Below are positions 1 to 6,388 of a stretch of DNA of 9,367 nt, piece after piece. This DNA comes from an uncultured Collinsella sp. (GTDB lineage Bacteria; Actinomycetota; Coriobacteriia; Coriobacteriales; Coriobacteriaceae). A program made the position numbers and the translations under genes. Positions within the stretch are counted from its first letter, which is position 1. Each line of letters starts with the position of its first letter. The stretch is from assembly GCA_900549355.1 (NCBI GenBank), contig UROA01000079.1:1-9367 (forward strand). Reading direction: 5' to 3'. A model generated the notes under the pieces. The model was not told the origin of the DNA. It searched no databases and was given only the letters and a program-made list of their open reading frames with translations.

Positions 1-1075
1 TCTGCGGCCGCGGGCGCGGATACTCGGGCACCTGTCCGCCCGCCTTTTTGCTGCAGAGCTTCTGGCCCAGCTTAGCGGCGCCGGCCGGGCACACCTCAAC
101 GCAGCGACCGCAGGCCACGCACTTGTCCTTCTCGACCTTAGCGACATAGGCCGAGCGCGACAGGTTAGGCGTGTTGAACAGCTGCGAGGTGCGCAGGGCA
201 TAGCACACGTTGACGTTGCAGTTGCAGATGGCGAAAATCTTGTTCTCGCCGTCGATGTTGGTGATCTGGTGCACAAAGCCGTTGTCCTCGGCCTGGCGCA
301 GGATGTCGTAGACCTCGTCGCGGGTCACGTAATGGCCACGGTCGGTCTCGACCACGTAGTCGGCCATATCGCCCACGGCGATGCACCAATCGGCCGGGTC
401 GTCGGCGCAGCCCTCACCCATCACGCGACGGCTCGCGCGGCAGCTGCAGGTGCTAGCGGCATATTTGCCATCGTATTTGTCGAGCCAATGCTCGATATGC
501 TCGATCGGCACCGACGTGCTCGCGGCATCGATAGCCTTCTCGACCGGAATGACATGCATGCCGATGCCGGCACCACCGGGCGGCACCATCGGCGTGGCCT
601 TGGACAGCGGTCCCTTGGACGCCTGCTCAAAGAACTTGGCATAGACCGGGTGCTCCTCGAGCTGGCTCATGCGCATGTTGAGGAACTCGGCGGAACCCGG
701 CACCAGCATGGGCAGCACCCACTGCTTGGCGTGCTCGGGGTTTTCCCAGTTGTACTCGAGCAGACCCGTGTAGCTCATGTCGTCGAGCATCTTCTCGATA
801 TCGGCTTCGGGCATGCTGGTGAGCTTGACCATCTCGGGCAGCGTATAGGGACGGCGCATCTTCATCTTGCAGAGCACTTCGGCCTGCTCGTCGGTTGCGG
901 CCTCGGCAAACGACCAATACTCGTAACCCAGCAGCTCATCGCGATGCAGCAGACGGTTGGTGCAGTGCTCGCATAGCTTGACGATGGCCTCGCGCGGATG
1001 CTCCGGCAGCGGCGGCACGAACTCCGAACCGATGTCGGGCTCGGTGTAGCTAATCCCCGGTCCGTTGAGAATCAT
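1..1075 (-). CDS. Multi-cluster 4Fe-4S protein, probable N-terminal part of an oxidoreductase (3' end cut by window)
   Basis: I read an open frame from ATG at 1075 down to base 2 without a stop: 358 codons, still open at the window edge. The start has a good ribosome binding site (AGAAGGGA, 1081-1088) about five bases upstream. Visible in order: C35-x2-C38; a winged-helix-like stretch at about 76-108; a cysteine cluster C210-S-C212-R with C223 and C231; a second cluster C284-N-C286 and C291; and a classical ferredoxin motif C319-x2-C322-x2-C325-x3-C329-P. So at least one [4Fe-4S] cluster is well supported, and the other cysteines probably bind more metal. In known families, such N-terminal modules often precede an FAD/NAD(P)-binding glutamate-synthase-like oxidoreductase domain; that part would lie beyond base 1, so the enzyme class is inference. 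No signal peptide or membrane segment is seen, so it is probably cytoplasmic. It is transcribed divergently from a TetR regulator with twin palindromes between them. A stand-alone ferredoxin-like protein is the alternative. Confidence 0.75.
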   Translation of the reverse strand, partial: MILNGPGISYTEPDIGSEFVPPLPEHPREAIVKLCEHCTNRLLHRDELLGYEYWSFAEAATDEQAEVLCKMKMRRPYTLPEMVKLTSMPEADIEKMLDDMSYTGLLEYNWENPEHAKQWVLPMLVPGSAEFLNMRMSQLEEHPVYAKFFEQASKGPLSKATPMVPPGGAGIGMHVIPVEKAIDAASTSVPIEHIEHWLDKYDGKYAASTCSCRASRRVMGEGCADDPADWCIAVGDMADYVVETDRGHYVTRDEVYDILRQAEDNGFVHQITNIDGENKIFAICNCNVNVCYALRTSQLFNTPNLSRSAYVAKVEKDKCVACGRCVEVCPAGAAKLGQKLCSKKAGGQVPEYPRPRPQ

Positions 1076-1168
1076 GGTTGTCCCTTCTCTTGCCACAGTC
1101 CGGCGAGACCGCGGCGCCCCTCTTTTTTTGCAGGCCGGGCATGCCCCCATGCCGTTCACCCGCCATTG

Positions 1169-1206
1169 TTGACATTGTGTCAAAAATAGTATTGACGAAC
1201 CGTCAA
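1169..1206. promoter_or_regulatory. Twin palindromic operator between divergent genes
   Basis: Two 15-bp palindromes of the same design lie here: TTGACA-TTG-TGTCAA (1169-1183) and TTGACG-AAC-CGTCAA (1192-1206). Both have perfect 6-bp arms, a 3-bp spacer and the shared half-site TTGAC, and their centres are 23 bp apart. The outer ends also form a perfect 9-bp inverted repeat, ATTGTTGAC (1165-1173) with GTCAACAAT (1202-1210). Palindromes of this size between a tetR-type gene and a divergent target are the usual TetR-family operator layout. The likely binder is the regulator starting at 1265, repressing both itself and the Fe-S gene; that is inference. A weaker third copy may sit around 1223-1237 (GGTCA half-site). 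I could not place -35/-10 boxes with confidence. TACTAT read on the minus strand at 1191-1186 is one possible -10 for the Fe-S gene and would lie between the palindromes. Confidence 0.75.
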
Positions 1207-1264
1207 CAATATTCAAGACTGTTAGGCGAACGGTCAGGCAAAAGAGGATGAAAGGCGGCAAAAC

Positions 1265-1927
1265 ATGGGCAACAACACAGCAGATACCTCTGTGGTCGAT
1301 GCCGTTCCCGCATCCGATAGCGCGGCAAAGCGCCTGACGGGCGACGAGCGCCGTCGCGAGATCCTCGATGCCGTGCGCACTGTAAGCTCCGAGCTGGGCG
1401 TGTCGCATCTATCCGTCTCGGCCGTGACCAAGCGAGCCGGCTGCACGCGCTCGCTGTTCTACCACTACTTCGCCGACATGGACGCCGCCGTCACCGCTGT
1501 TATGGACGAGGCAATCGACGGTTTTATCTCCGAGCTCGAGCAGTGGAATGCCAACCGCACCGTCGGCGATATCGAGGGCGCACTCGACACCGTCGCCCCG
1601 CTCTTTAAGCGCCTGGTCGCCAGCGGCCACGAGCTGCCGAGTACGCTCACCTCAAGCAGCGGCGCGCTCTACGGCGGCTTTTTGCACAACGTGGTCCAGC
1701 GCGTGGCGCAGTATATCTGCGATACCACCGTGGTGGACTTTGTCGCCCATCACGAGCTGCGCATCGACCATGTCTACGAAACGTTCTACACCCTCATCAT
1801 GGGTCTTTTGATGTATATCCGCACGCACCCCGATGTGCCCGACGAGACGGTCAAGGAAATCATCGCCTCGACACTCCACATCGAGGGCTATACCGCCAAG
1901 TATCCGGAGCGCAAGCCCCAGAACTGA
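1265..1927 (+). CDS. TetR/AcrR-family transcriptional regulator
   Basis: A 220-residue protein, a typical size for the family. Residues 1-25 form a non-conserved polar tail. Residues about 28-72 are a TetR_N DNA-binding domain: a helix with ERRREILDAV, then the helix-turn-helix around LSVSAVTKRAG (49-59), ending in the family hallmark SLFYHYFADMDAAV (63-76). The rest is a helical ligand-binding and dimerisation domain with no recognisable specificity, so the ligand is unknown. The ATG at 1265 is preceded by AAAGG (1251-1255) at suitable spacing. It is divergent from the Fe-S protein gene across the twin palindromes (1169-1206) and lies 63 bp upstream of a membrane protein gene on the same strand, with which it is probably co-transcribed. 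Family knowledge suggests an autoregulated repressor released by a small molecule; the link to the neighbouring redox and membrane genes is inference. Confidence 0.92.
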   Translation: MGNNTADTSVVDAVPASDSAAKRLTGDERRREILDAVRTVSSELGVSHLSVSAVTKRAGCTRSLFYHYFADMDAAVTAVMDEAIDGFISELEQWNANRTVGDIEGALDTVAPLFKRLVASGHELPSTLTSSSGALYGGFLHNVVQRVAQYICDTTVVDFVAHHELRIDHVYETFYTLIMGLLMYIRTHPDVPDETVKEIIASTLHIEGYTAKYPERKPQN

Positions 1928-1944
1928 CGACATTTGGCCAAACT

Positions 1945-1972
1945 GCCCGCGATCAGAAGAGGGGCCGCGGGC
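1945..1972 (+). other. Intercistronic hairpin
   Basis: GCCCGCG (1945-1951) pairs perfectly with CGCGGGC (1966-1972) over a 14-base loop, in the 63-bp gap between the tetR-type gene and the membrane protein gene. No T-run follows, so it is not a canonical terminator. It could reduce read-through or stabilise the upstream message. It ends just before the ribosome binding site AAAGGAG (1978-1984) of the next gene. Confidence 0.4.
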
Positions 1973-1990
1973 GTGTGAAAGGAGAGCAGC

Positions 1991-3000
1991 ATGCTGTTCG
2001 ATGTTTGGGGTAGCGATACCCTTATCCACTGGGCCGGCTGGGCCATGGTCTTTATTGGCCTGATCGTGCTCAACGAGGTCGGCCGCCGCACCAAGCTGGG
2101 CGCGGCAATCATCTTTGGCGTGGCTCCGCTGGCCATGACCATCTACTGCGTCGCCATCGCCATCGGCGTCTCGCAGGGCGCCGAGTGGGCGCTCACCAAC
2201 CCCACCCATGTGTACCACAGAACAGCTGGTTCCACTACGCGAAGGTGTACGCGGCGCTGGCCGGTTGCTGGGGCTTCATTGCCATTAAGTACCAGTGGGG
2301 CAAGATCGGCAAGGCGCATTGGTTCCGCGCGTGGCCGTTTGTGATCGTCGCCATCAACATCATGATCGCCGTCGTGTCCGACTTCGAGAGCGCCTATCAC
2401 TTCTTTGTCCTGGGCGAGTCCACCTGGGTCACCTCCGAAGGTGCCACGCAGCTGGCCGGCTGGAACAACGTGTTCAACGGCATCGCCGGTATCATCAACA
2501 TCTTCTGCATGACCGGTTGGTGGAGCGTCTACGCCTCCGAGGATCAGACCGACATGCTGTGGCCCGATATGACCTGGGTCTACATCATCGCCTACGATAT
2601 CTGGAACTTCTGCTACACCTACAACTGCCTGCCCACCCACTCCTGGTTCTGCGGCTTTGCACTGCTGCTGGCGCCCACCGTCGCCGCCTTTATCTGGAAC
2701 AAGGGCGGCTGGATCCAGAACCGCGCCTTTACGCTGGCCATTTGGTGCATGTTTGCCCAGGTGTTCCCCTACTTCCAGGAGGAGTCCATCTTTGTGACCC
2801 ACTCCACGCTCGACCCCGGCGCCGCCACCGCGGTCTCGATTGCCGCGCTGGTCGCCAACGTCGCCGCGATCATCTACATCGCCTACCGCGCCAAGAAGCT
2901 CGGCCGCAATCCCTACAAGCAGGATGTCTTTGAGGGCACCAGCGATTGGGAGAAAGCCACTGCCCGCCGCGCCAAGGTTGATTACGCGCACGCCGAGTAA
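1991..3000 (+). pseudogene. DUF5692-like polytopic membrane protein, interrupted by a one-base frameshift
   Basis: The ATG at 1991 has a strong ribosome binding site (AAAGGAG, 1978-1984). The first frame gives 76 sensible membrane-protein residues ending NPTHVYH at base 2218, then turns into arginine/serine-rich nonsense and stops at 2344. The frame that reuses base 2218 (CAG AAC AGC TGG) continues QNSWFHYAKVYAAL and runs 260 residues to the stop at 2998-3000. Joined, this is about 336 residues with roughly nine hydrophobic segments, two before the break and seven after, and a basic C-terminal end (AYRAKKLGRNPYKQ). Adding one C after 2218 restores a single frame. The family call, DUF5692, rests on length, aromatic-rich composition and neighbourhood and is tentative; its function is not known to me. 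A transport or sensing role linked to the adjacent TetR and Fe-S enzyme is inference. The break may be a real mutation or a sequencing error. The upstream piece is membrane-like and in-frame with its own start, so an independent start at GTG 2185 is unlikely. Confidence 0.65.
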
Positions 3001-3067
3001 CGTGCTGGTCGCTGTTGGCACTTGGGCATAGGCCCGCCTGCCAGATTTTCAATCCGATGTCTCGCAG

Positions 3068-3108
3068 AGCCCCCGGAAAGCGTTTCGCTCGCTTTCCGGG
3101 GGCTTTTG
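3068..3108 (+). terminator. Intrinsic terminator of the tetR / membrane-protein unit
   Basis: A perfect 14-bp stem, AGCCCCCGGAAAGC (3068-3081) with GCTTTCCGGGGGCT (3091-3104), encloses a 9-base loop. The T-run begins inside the last stem base and continues to 3107. It lies 68 bases after the stop at 3000 and points in the plus direction. The stem is GC-rich and typical of a Rho-independent terminator. Confidence 0.9.
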
Positions 3109-3145
3109 TCGTTGCGTCTTATTCATCTATTCAAAAACGTGCGCA

Positions 3146-3155
3146 TATATAAAAT
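3146..3155 (+). promoter_or_regulatory. Possible -10 region for the downstream membrane protein
   Basis: An AT-rich TATATAAAAT stands out of GC-rich surroundings about 80 bases upstream of the chosen start at 3236, after the terminator at 3068-3108. A TATAAA or TATATA hexamer here could be the -10 box. The -35 position (around 3122-3130) has only weak matches such as TTCATC. The rest of 3109-3235 shows nothing else I can name. Confidence 0.35.
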
Positions 3156-3235
3156 CGGATTTCAAATCATGCGGCGGCTCTATGGGGTCCCGTTTTTGGG
3201 TACAGTGTTGTCCCGATATTGAGCTTGGGGGATAT

Positions 3236-4732
3236 ATGAAAGATGAAACGATGGGCCAAGAGGATGTGGCCCAAGATGCAGAAGCGTGTGCCGAAGCCCT
3301 GGAGAGCCTAGACCGGATTTCACTTGATGAGATTGCGTTTGACGATTCGGGCGTTGATGTGCAGGATGAGTCGGAAGCCGAGGCGCAGTCCGATGATCAG
3401 GATGCAGACGACGTTGAACCTGCCGAAGATGAGGCAGATCACGAAGACACCGGATGCGAGGCCGACGACCAGCCCGAATCCGACACGAGCGAGGAAACCA
3501 TCTTGCTCGACAGCTTGCCGGCCGAAGATTCGCTGACCCGCGAGCTTCCCGGCCTGGGCTCTGCGCCTGCCGTGGACGAGACCATCGCCATGGGCGATAT
3601 CCCCCTGCCGTCCGTTCCCTCAGCACGCGAGGCCGAGGTTCGCCATCGCAAGATGTCGCCCAAGCGCCGCAATCTGATGGTCGCCGGTGTCGTGGCCGTC
3701 GCGCTCGTCGCCGGCGGCGCAGGCTATGCCGCCTGGAACGGATATCAGCAAGAGCAGGCTGCCGCTGTCGCCGCCAATGCCCACACGATGATGTCAGTGC
3801 AGATTGGCGTGCATGCCGCGGGCCTCGACTGTTCTACCGGCTCCAAGATTCCCGTACAGGTGAGCGGCCAGGACGCTGATGGCTCCTCCGTGAGCGAAAC
3901 GCTCTATGTTGACGAGCACGGCCGCGGCATCAAACTACTGCCCGGCGATTACACGCTCTCCATCGCTGCCTCCCCCATCGCGGCCGACGGCACCATCTAT
4001 ACCGTCCCGACCACCAAGACGCAGGTCACCGTTAAGAGCGATGGACAGGATTTAAGTGCCCAGGCCACCTTTAAGCTCAAGGTGCCTTCGGCCGACACGG
4101 TGACTGACGACCAGATCGATGCCGCCGCCAAGTATGCCGAGGAGGGCGGTGCGAGCTCCGCCGCGGCTGCCAAAGTGCTCCAGCAGGCAGCAACCGCGCG
4201 GCGCGACGCCGCCGTCAATGCCGTGAGCGCGCAAAAGGCACAGGCGTCCCGTGATGCTGACGCTCGCCACAAGGCAACCGACCTCTACCAGCTCGATATT
4301 CCCGTCGAGTGGTACGGCAAGGTCGCAACTTGGCAAAACGGAAGCACGCTATGCATCTATCTGGGCGACGACGCCAATACGCCGCTCGTGACGCTCGTCG
4401 CGGTGCGCGAGGGCGAGAGCTTTACGCCCGATGAAGGCGATACGGTTTTGGGTGCGGCCAATCTAGGCAACGGTTATACCGTCTACGCCAGCGGCCCCGT
4501 CTATCCGTACGTGGTGCCCCAGACCATCAACGGACGGACGCAGAACCCCGTGTCAACCTACCCCATGGACACGGCCATTGAGCTTGTCGAGCTTACGACC
4601 GGCAACCGCTATACGTATAGCCAGATCAAGAACGACCTGGTGGGTAAAGACGGCAAGGCCGATGGTGCCACTAAGCTCGAAACCGACTACCTCGCGCAGA
4701 TCCTGCTGCCGAGTATCAAAGCCCAGGACTAG
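3236..4732 (+). CDS. Single-pass membrane protein with acidic cytoplasmic tail and extracytoplasmic domains, function unknown
   Basis: I start the protein at ATG 3236 (498 residues), behind a GGGGGA ribosome-binding-like site. The frame is open back to ATG 3182, but that extra 18-residue stretch has no good binding site. ATG 3251 is a second option. Residues 1-125 are dominated by Asp and Glu and look disordered. A basic patch (KMSPKRR, just before 146) precedes one hydrophobic helix at about 146-168, which predicts an inside tail and an outside C-terminus. Outside follow a beta-type domain at about 185-290 (LPGDYTLSI, DGTIYTVP), an alanine-rich probably helical linker at about 293-345, and a C-terminal domain from YQLDIPVEWYGKV (351) to the end. 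The outer part has only two cysteines, C199 and C373, which could form a disulfide. I do not recognise a named family. Envelope sensing or cell-wall association are guesses. It converges on the ATPase gene, with 73 bp between stops. Confidence 0.85.
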   Translation: MKDETMGQEDVAQDAEACAEALESLDRISLDEIAFDDSGVDVQDESEAEAQSDDQDADDVEPAEDEADHEDTGCEADDQPESDTSEETILLDSLPAEDSLTRELPGLGSAPAVDETIAMGDIPLPSVPSAREAEVRHRKMSPKRRNLMVAGVVAVALVAGGAGYAAWNGYQQEQAAAVAANAHTMMSVQIGVHAAGLDCSTGSKIPVQVSGQDADGSSVSETLYVDEHGRGIKLLPGDYTLSIAASPIAADGTIYTVPTTKTQVTVKSDGQDLSAQATFKLKVPSADTVTDDQIDAAAKYAEEGGASSAAAAKVLQQAATARRDAAVNAVSAQKAQASRDADARHKATDLYQLDIPVEWYGKVATWQNGSTLCIYLGDDANTPLVTLVAVREGESFTPDEGDTVLGAANLGNGYTVYASGPVYPYVVPQTINGRTQNPVSTYPMDTAIELVELTTGNRYTYSQIKNDLVGKDGKADGATKLETDYLAQILLPSIKAQD

Positions 4733-4777
4733 CCTGGCGCAGCAAGGTGCTCCCCAACTGTGATGAAGGAGCCAGGA

Positions 4778-4797
4778 GGTCCTGACCCCACAGGTCC
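4778..4797. other. Weak hairpin between convergent genes
   Basis: GGTCCTG (4778-4784) can pair with CAGGTCC (4791-4797) apart from one central T-T mismatch, over a 6-base loop. It lies in the 73-bp gap between the convergent stops of the membrane protein (4732) and the ATPase (4806). It lacks a T-run on either side, so a terminator role is only possible, not shown. Confidence 0.25.
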
Positions 4798-4805
4798 ATA
4801 GATGA

Positions 4806-6158
4806 TTAGGCAAGGAGCCACTTCCATGCGGGCATAACGTGTACCACACCGTGCTCGCATGGAATATCGGTCTGTTCATCCATGGTAACGATTGCCGACT
4901 CGCCAAGATCAAACTGGGCCATCGAGGCATCAAGCGCGGCAATTTCGCGCTCGCGCGTTTTCTCACTTGCCATATCCGCACTCACCTGAATCAGGCTATA
5001 AGCCCGCATGAGAAGCGCGTCCCCAGCCACAAAGTCCACCTCATGGCTTTTGCTCTTCTCTTTGATCAGCAGGCGGCAGACCGAGCCGGTCCTCACCGCG
5101 GGAGTCCTTCTTCTTAGCGCATTGAACACTGCGGTCTCGAGCCTCTGGCCCTGGTCCAATGCTGATGCGGGAGAGAATGCTCCAAACATCGCAGGATCGA
5201 CAGCGTAGACCTTAGACGCAGACCGCATGTTATTTGCCAGTGAACGCGTGAACTCCGGCACGGAGAACAGCAGATAGGCATCCTCGTAATACTCAAGTAA
5301 GTCGCTGAGCGAATTACGACTGACGGGTATCTGCCTGCTCTTGAACTCGTTGTACACTTTGTTCACCGACAGCTCTCGTCCCGAAGATGCCATACACCGC
5401 GTTAGGAACAGCGATGCCAGGCGAGGGTTCTTGACGTCGTAACGCTCAATGACGTCCATAGCGACCGTTCGCGAAGCATATTCCTGTAGCAGCTGAATCG
5501 CGTCTGCGGGCGTCTGCTCAAGTGTCGCGATGAATCCCCCTCGTTCAAGATATCCGATCAGATGATGTCGAAGCAGCGCTGCATCGCTTGGGGAAAAGGT
5601 CGCATCTGGCTCGAAAACGCTCCCCGTCTTATATCGAACGTATTCCGAAAAACTCAACGGAAAAAGCTCTCGTATAAGAGAACGACCCCTGAACTCGCTC
5701 TTAAGTTCTGAGGACAGCATCTTAGAAGAAGATCCCGTCACATAGACGGTCGCTTTCTCCGTATCGACTACACGCCGCAGAAACGCACCCCATTCGGGAA
5801 TTTCCTGGATCTCGTCAAAGAAAATGTAAGCGCCCTCGGTTCGAGCAGCAGGATGCAGCGCATAGAACGTGTCAAGCACGTCCGCCAGCAGCGATGGCTC
5901 ATACGGGCGCAAGCGCTCGTCCTCAAAATTAAAGTAAAGCATCCGGTCAAGCTCGACGCCCCGGCCCTGAAGCCGCTGCATCTCCTGATACAGGCGATAC
6001 GTCTTTCCACAACGGCGGGCCCCCACAACCACATTTACGATGTTGTCGCGCTTTGGCTCCTGTGGGTTTCCCAGATCAAGGTCTCGCTCAAAGACCTGCG
6101 GAACCCCCTGCTGTTCAAAGTCCTTTATTTTCTGGGCGATCAAGTCGTTGAATGCCAT
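4806..6158 (-). CDS. AAA_14 / DUF4143-type ATPase
   Basis: A 450-residue protein, the usual size for this family. The N-terminal half is a P-loop ATPase: Walker A GARRCGKT (46-53), Walker B YIFFDE (111-116, D115/E116), a sensor-like TGSSS (141-145), and the family signature GRSLIRELFPLSFSEY (158-173). The C-terminal half matches DUF4143 in layout, with LETAVFNAL (340-348), EVDFV (373-377) and IQVS (390-393) followed by KTREREIAAL. E373, D375 and Q391 resemble a degenerate PD-(D/E)xK nuclease-like core, with Gln-Val-Ser where an active enzyme would have Glu-x-Lys, so nuclease activity is doubtful. No signal peptide or membrane helix is seen. The cellular role of this widespread family is poorly defined. 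The start at 6158 has GGAG (6166-6163) upstream. Three sampled 60-base rows of the gene run at about 50-52% GC, against about 62-70% in two rows of clpB, which suggests accessory DNA. Its promoter lies in a long inverted repeat. Confidence 0.88.
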   Translation of the reverse strand: MAFNDLIAQKIKDFEQQGVPQVFERDLDLGNPQEPKRDNIVNVVVGARRCGKTYRLYQEMQRLQGRGVELDRMLYFNFEDERLRPYEPSLLADVLDTFYALHPAARTEGAYIFFDEIQEIPEWGAFLRRVVDTEKATVYVTGSSSKMLSSELKSEFRGRSLIRELFPLSFSEYVRYKTGSVFEPDATFSPSDAALLRHHLIGYLERGGFIATLEQTPADAIQLLQEYASRTVAMDVIERYDVKNPRLASLFLTRCMASSGRELSVNKVYNEFKSRQIPVSRNSLSDLLEYYEDAYLLFSVPEFTRSLANNMRSASKVYAVDPAMFGAFSPASALDQGQRLETAVFNALRRRTPAVRTGSVCRLLIKEKSKSHEVDFVAGDALLMRAYSLIQVSADMASEKTREREIAALDASMAQFDLGESAIVTMDEQTDIPCEHGVVHVMPAWKWLLA

Positions 6159-6165
6159 GATTCTC

Positions 6166-6227
6166 CAATCTTGCTCTCTAGCTAATCAAAATTATACTGA
6201 TTCTTGATTAATTAGAGAGCAAGATTG
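6166..6227. repeat. 62-bp imperfect inverted repeat over the ATPase promoter
   Basis: CAATCTTGCTCTCTA (6166-6180) is repeated perfectly inverted as TAGAGAGCAAGATTG (6213-6227). After a two-base interruption the symmetry resumes for seven bases: TAATCAA (6183-6189) with TTGATTA (6204-6210). The central 14 bases (6190-6203) hold the minus-strand TATAAT box, and the left end touches the GGAG ribosome binding site. A further TTGATTAA copy lies at 6236-6243, 32 bp from the one at 6204. A transcript starting just after the -10 box would carry only one arm, so this looks like a DNA-level operator or a mobile-element end rather than an RNA hairpin. That reading is inference. Confidence 0.8.
6191..6196 (-). 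promoter_or_regulatory. -10 box for the ATPase gene
   Basis: Read on the minus strand, 6196-6191 is a perfect TATAAT, 33 bases upstream of the start codon. The -35 is not clear: TTGCTC (6222-6217) would give a 20-base spacer and CTCTCT (6219-6214) a 17-base spacer. A weak -35 in an operator-like repeat would fit a regulated promoter. Confidence 0.55.
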
Positions 6228-6239
6228 TGTGTAGCTTGA

Positions 6240-6269
6240 TTAACACTTAAGCAAGTTTTTCACTATTAT
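6240..6269 (+). promoter_or_regulatory. Candidate plus-strand promoter
   Basis: TTAACA (6240-6245) and TATTAT (6264-6269) each match five of six consensus bases for -35 and -10 and are separated by 18 bases. It points away from the ATPase gene into the non-coding stretch that ends in a T-run at 6349-6354. The -35 overlaps the TTGATTAA repeat copy at 6236-6243. AT-rich DNA yields such matches by chance, so this is only suggestive. Confidence 0.4.
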
Positions 6270-6275
6270 TGCTCC

Positions 6276-6354
6276 GAAGGATATCGAGTGGCTAAGAGGA
6301 CAACCGAGCTCGAATGCGACTCCCCGAGCAGTCAATTTGGGACGGGGCTTTTTT
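6276..6354 (+). ncRNA. Possible small RNA of about 80 nt
   Basis: This stretch lies between a plausible promoter (6240-6269) and a hairpin with a T-run (6322-6354), and I find no convincing reading frame in it. GCTCG (6308-6312) can pair with CGAGC (6325-6329), which excludes the terminator stem CCCCG/CGGGG (6322-6326 with 6343-6347), so two alternative folds are possible. The segment around GAGTGGCTAAG (6285-6302) resembles a tRNA-Ser D-arm by eye, but no complete tRNA fold can be drawn. No known RNA family is recognised. The existence of the RNA is inference. Confidence 0.25.
6322..6354 (+). terminator. Weak intrinsic terminator
   Basis: CCCCG (6322-6326) pairs with CGGGG (6343-6347) over a 16-base loop, followed by C and six Ts (6349-6354). 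The stem is short, but the GC content and T-run fit a plus-strand Rho-independent terminator. No protein gene lies upstream on this strand to need it, which is why a small RNA was considered. Confidence 0.45.
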
Positions 6355-6388
6355 GACTACCCTCCCCTGCAGAAAAATCCCTAACGCA

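Noticed and set aside
269..976. Plus-strand 235-codon open frame
   Set aside because: It lies opposite the Fe-S gene. Its His/Gly/Ala-rich, low-complexity product is typical of the antisense frame of a GC-rich gene, while the minus strand shows real cysteine motifs.
2210..2224. Programmed ribosomal frameshift in the membrane protein
   Set aside because: No slippery heptamer, homopolymer or clear downstream stimulatory stem was seen. A point deletion explains it more simply.
2185..3000. Independent gene starting at GTG 2185
   Set aside because: There is no ribosome binding site, the first 11 residues do not look like the protein, and an in-frame membrane-like start with a strong binding site exists at 1991.
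2143..3021. Minus-strand 292-codon open frame opposite the membrane protein
   Set aside because: The product is Gly/Asp/Val-rich with no motif. The plus strand encodes coherent membrane segments here.
3182..3235. Upstream start for the acidic-tail membrane protein
   Set aside because: The extra 18 residues lack a supporting ribosome binding site. ATG 3236 follows GGGGGA directly, though ATG 3251 cannot be excluded.
6280..6330. tRNA-Ser-like fragment (GAGTGGCTAAG, CTCGAA)
   Set aside because: Only a D-arm-like stretch can be drawn. There is no acceptor stem, no matching anticodon stem and no TTCGAAT arm.
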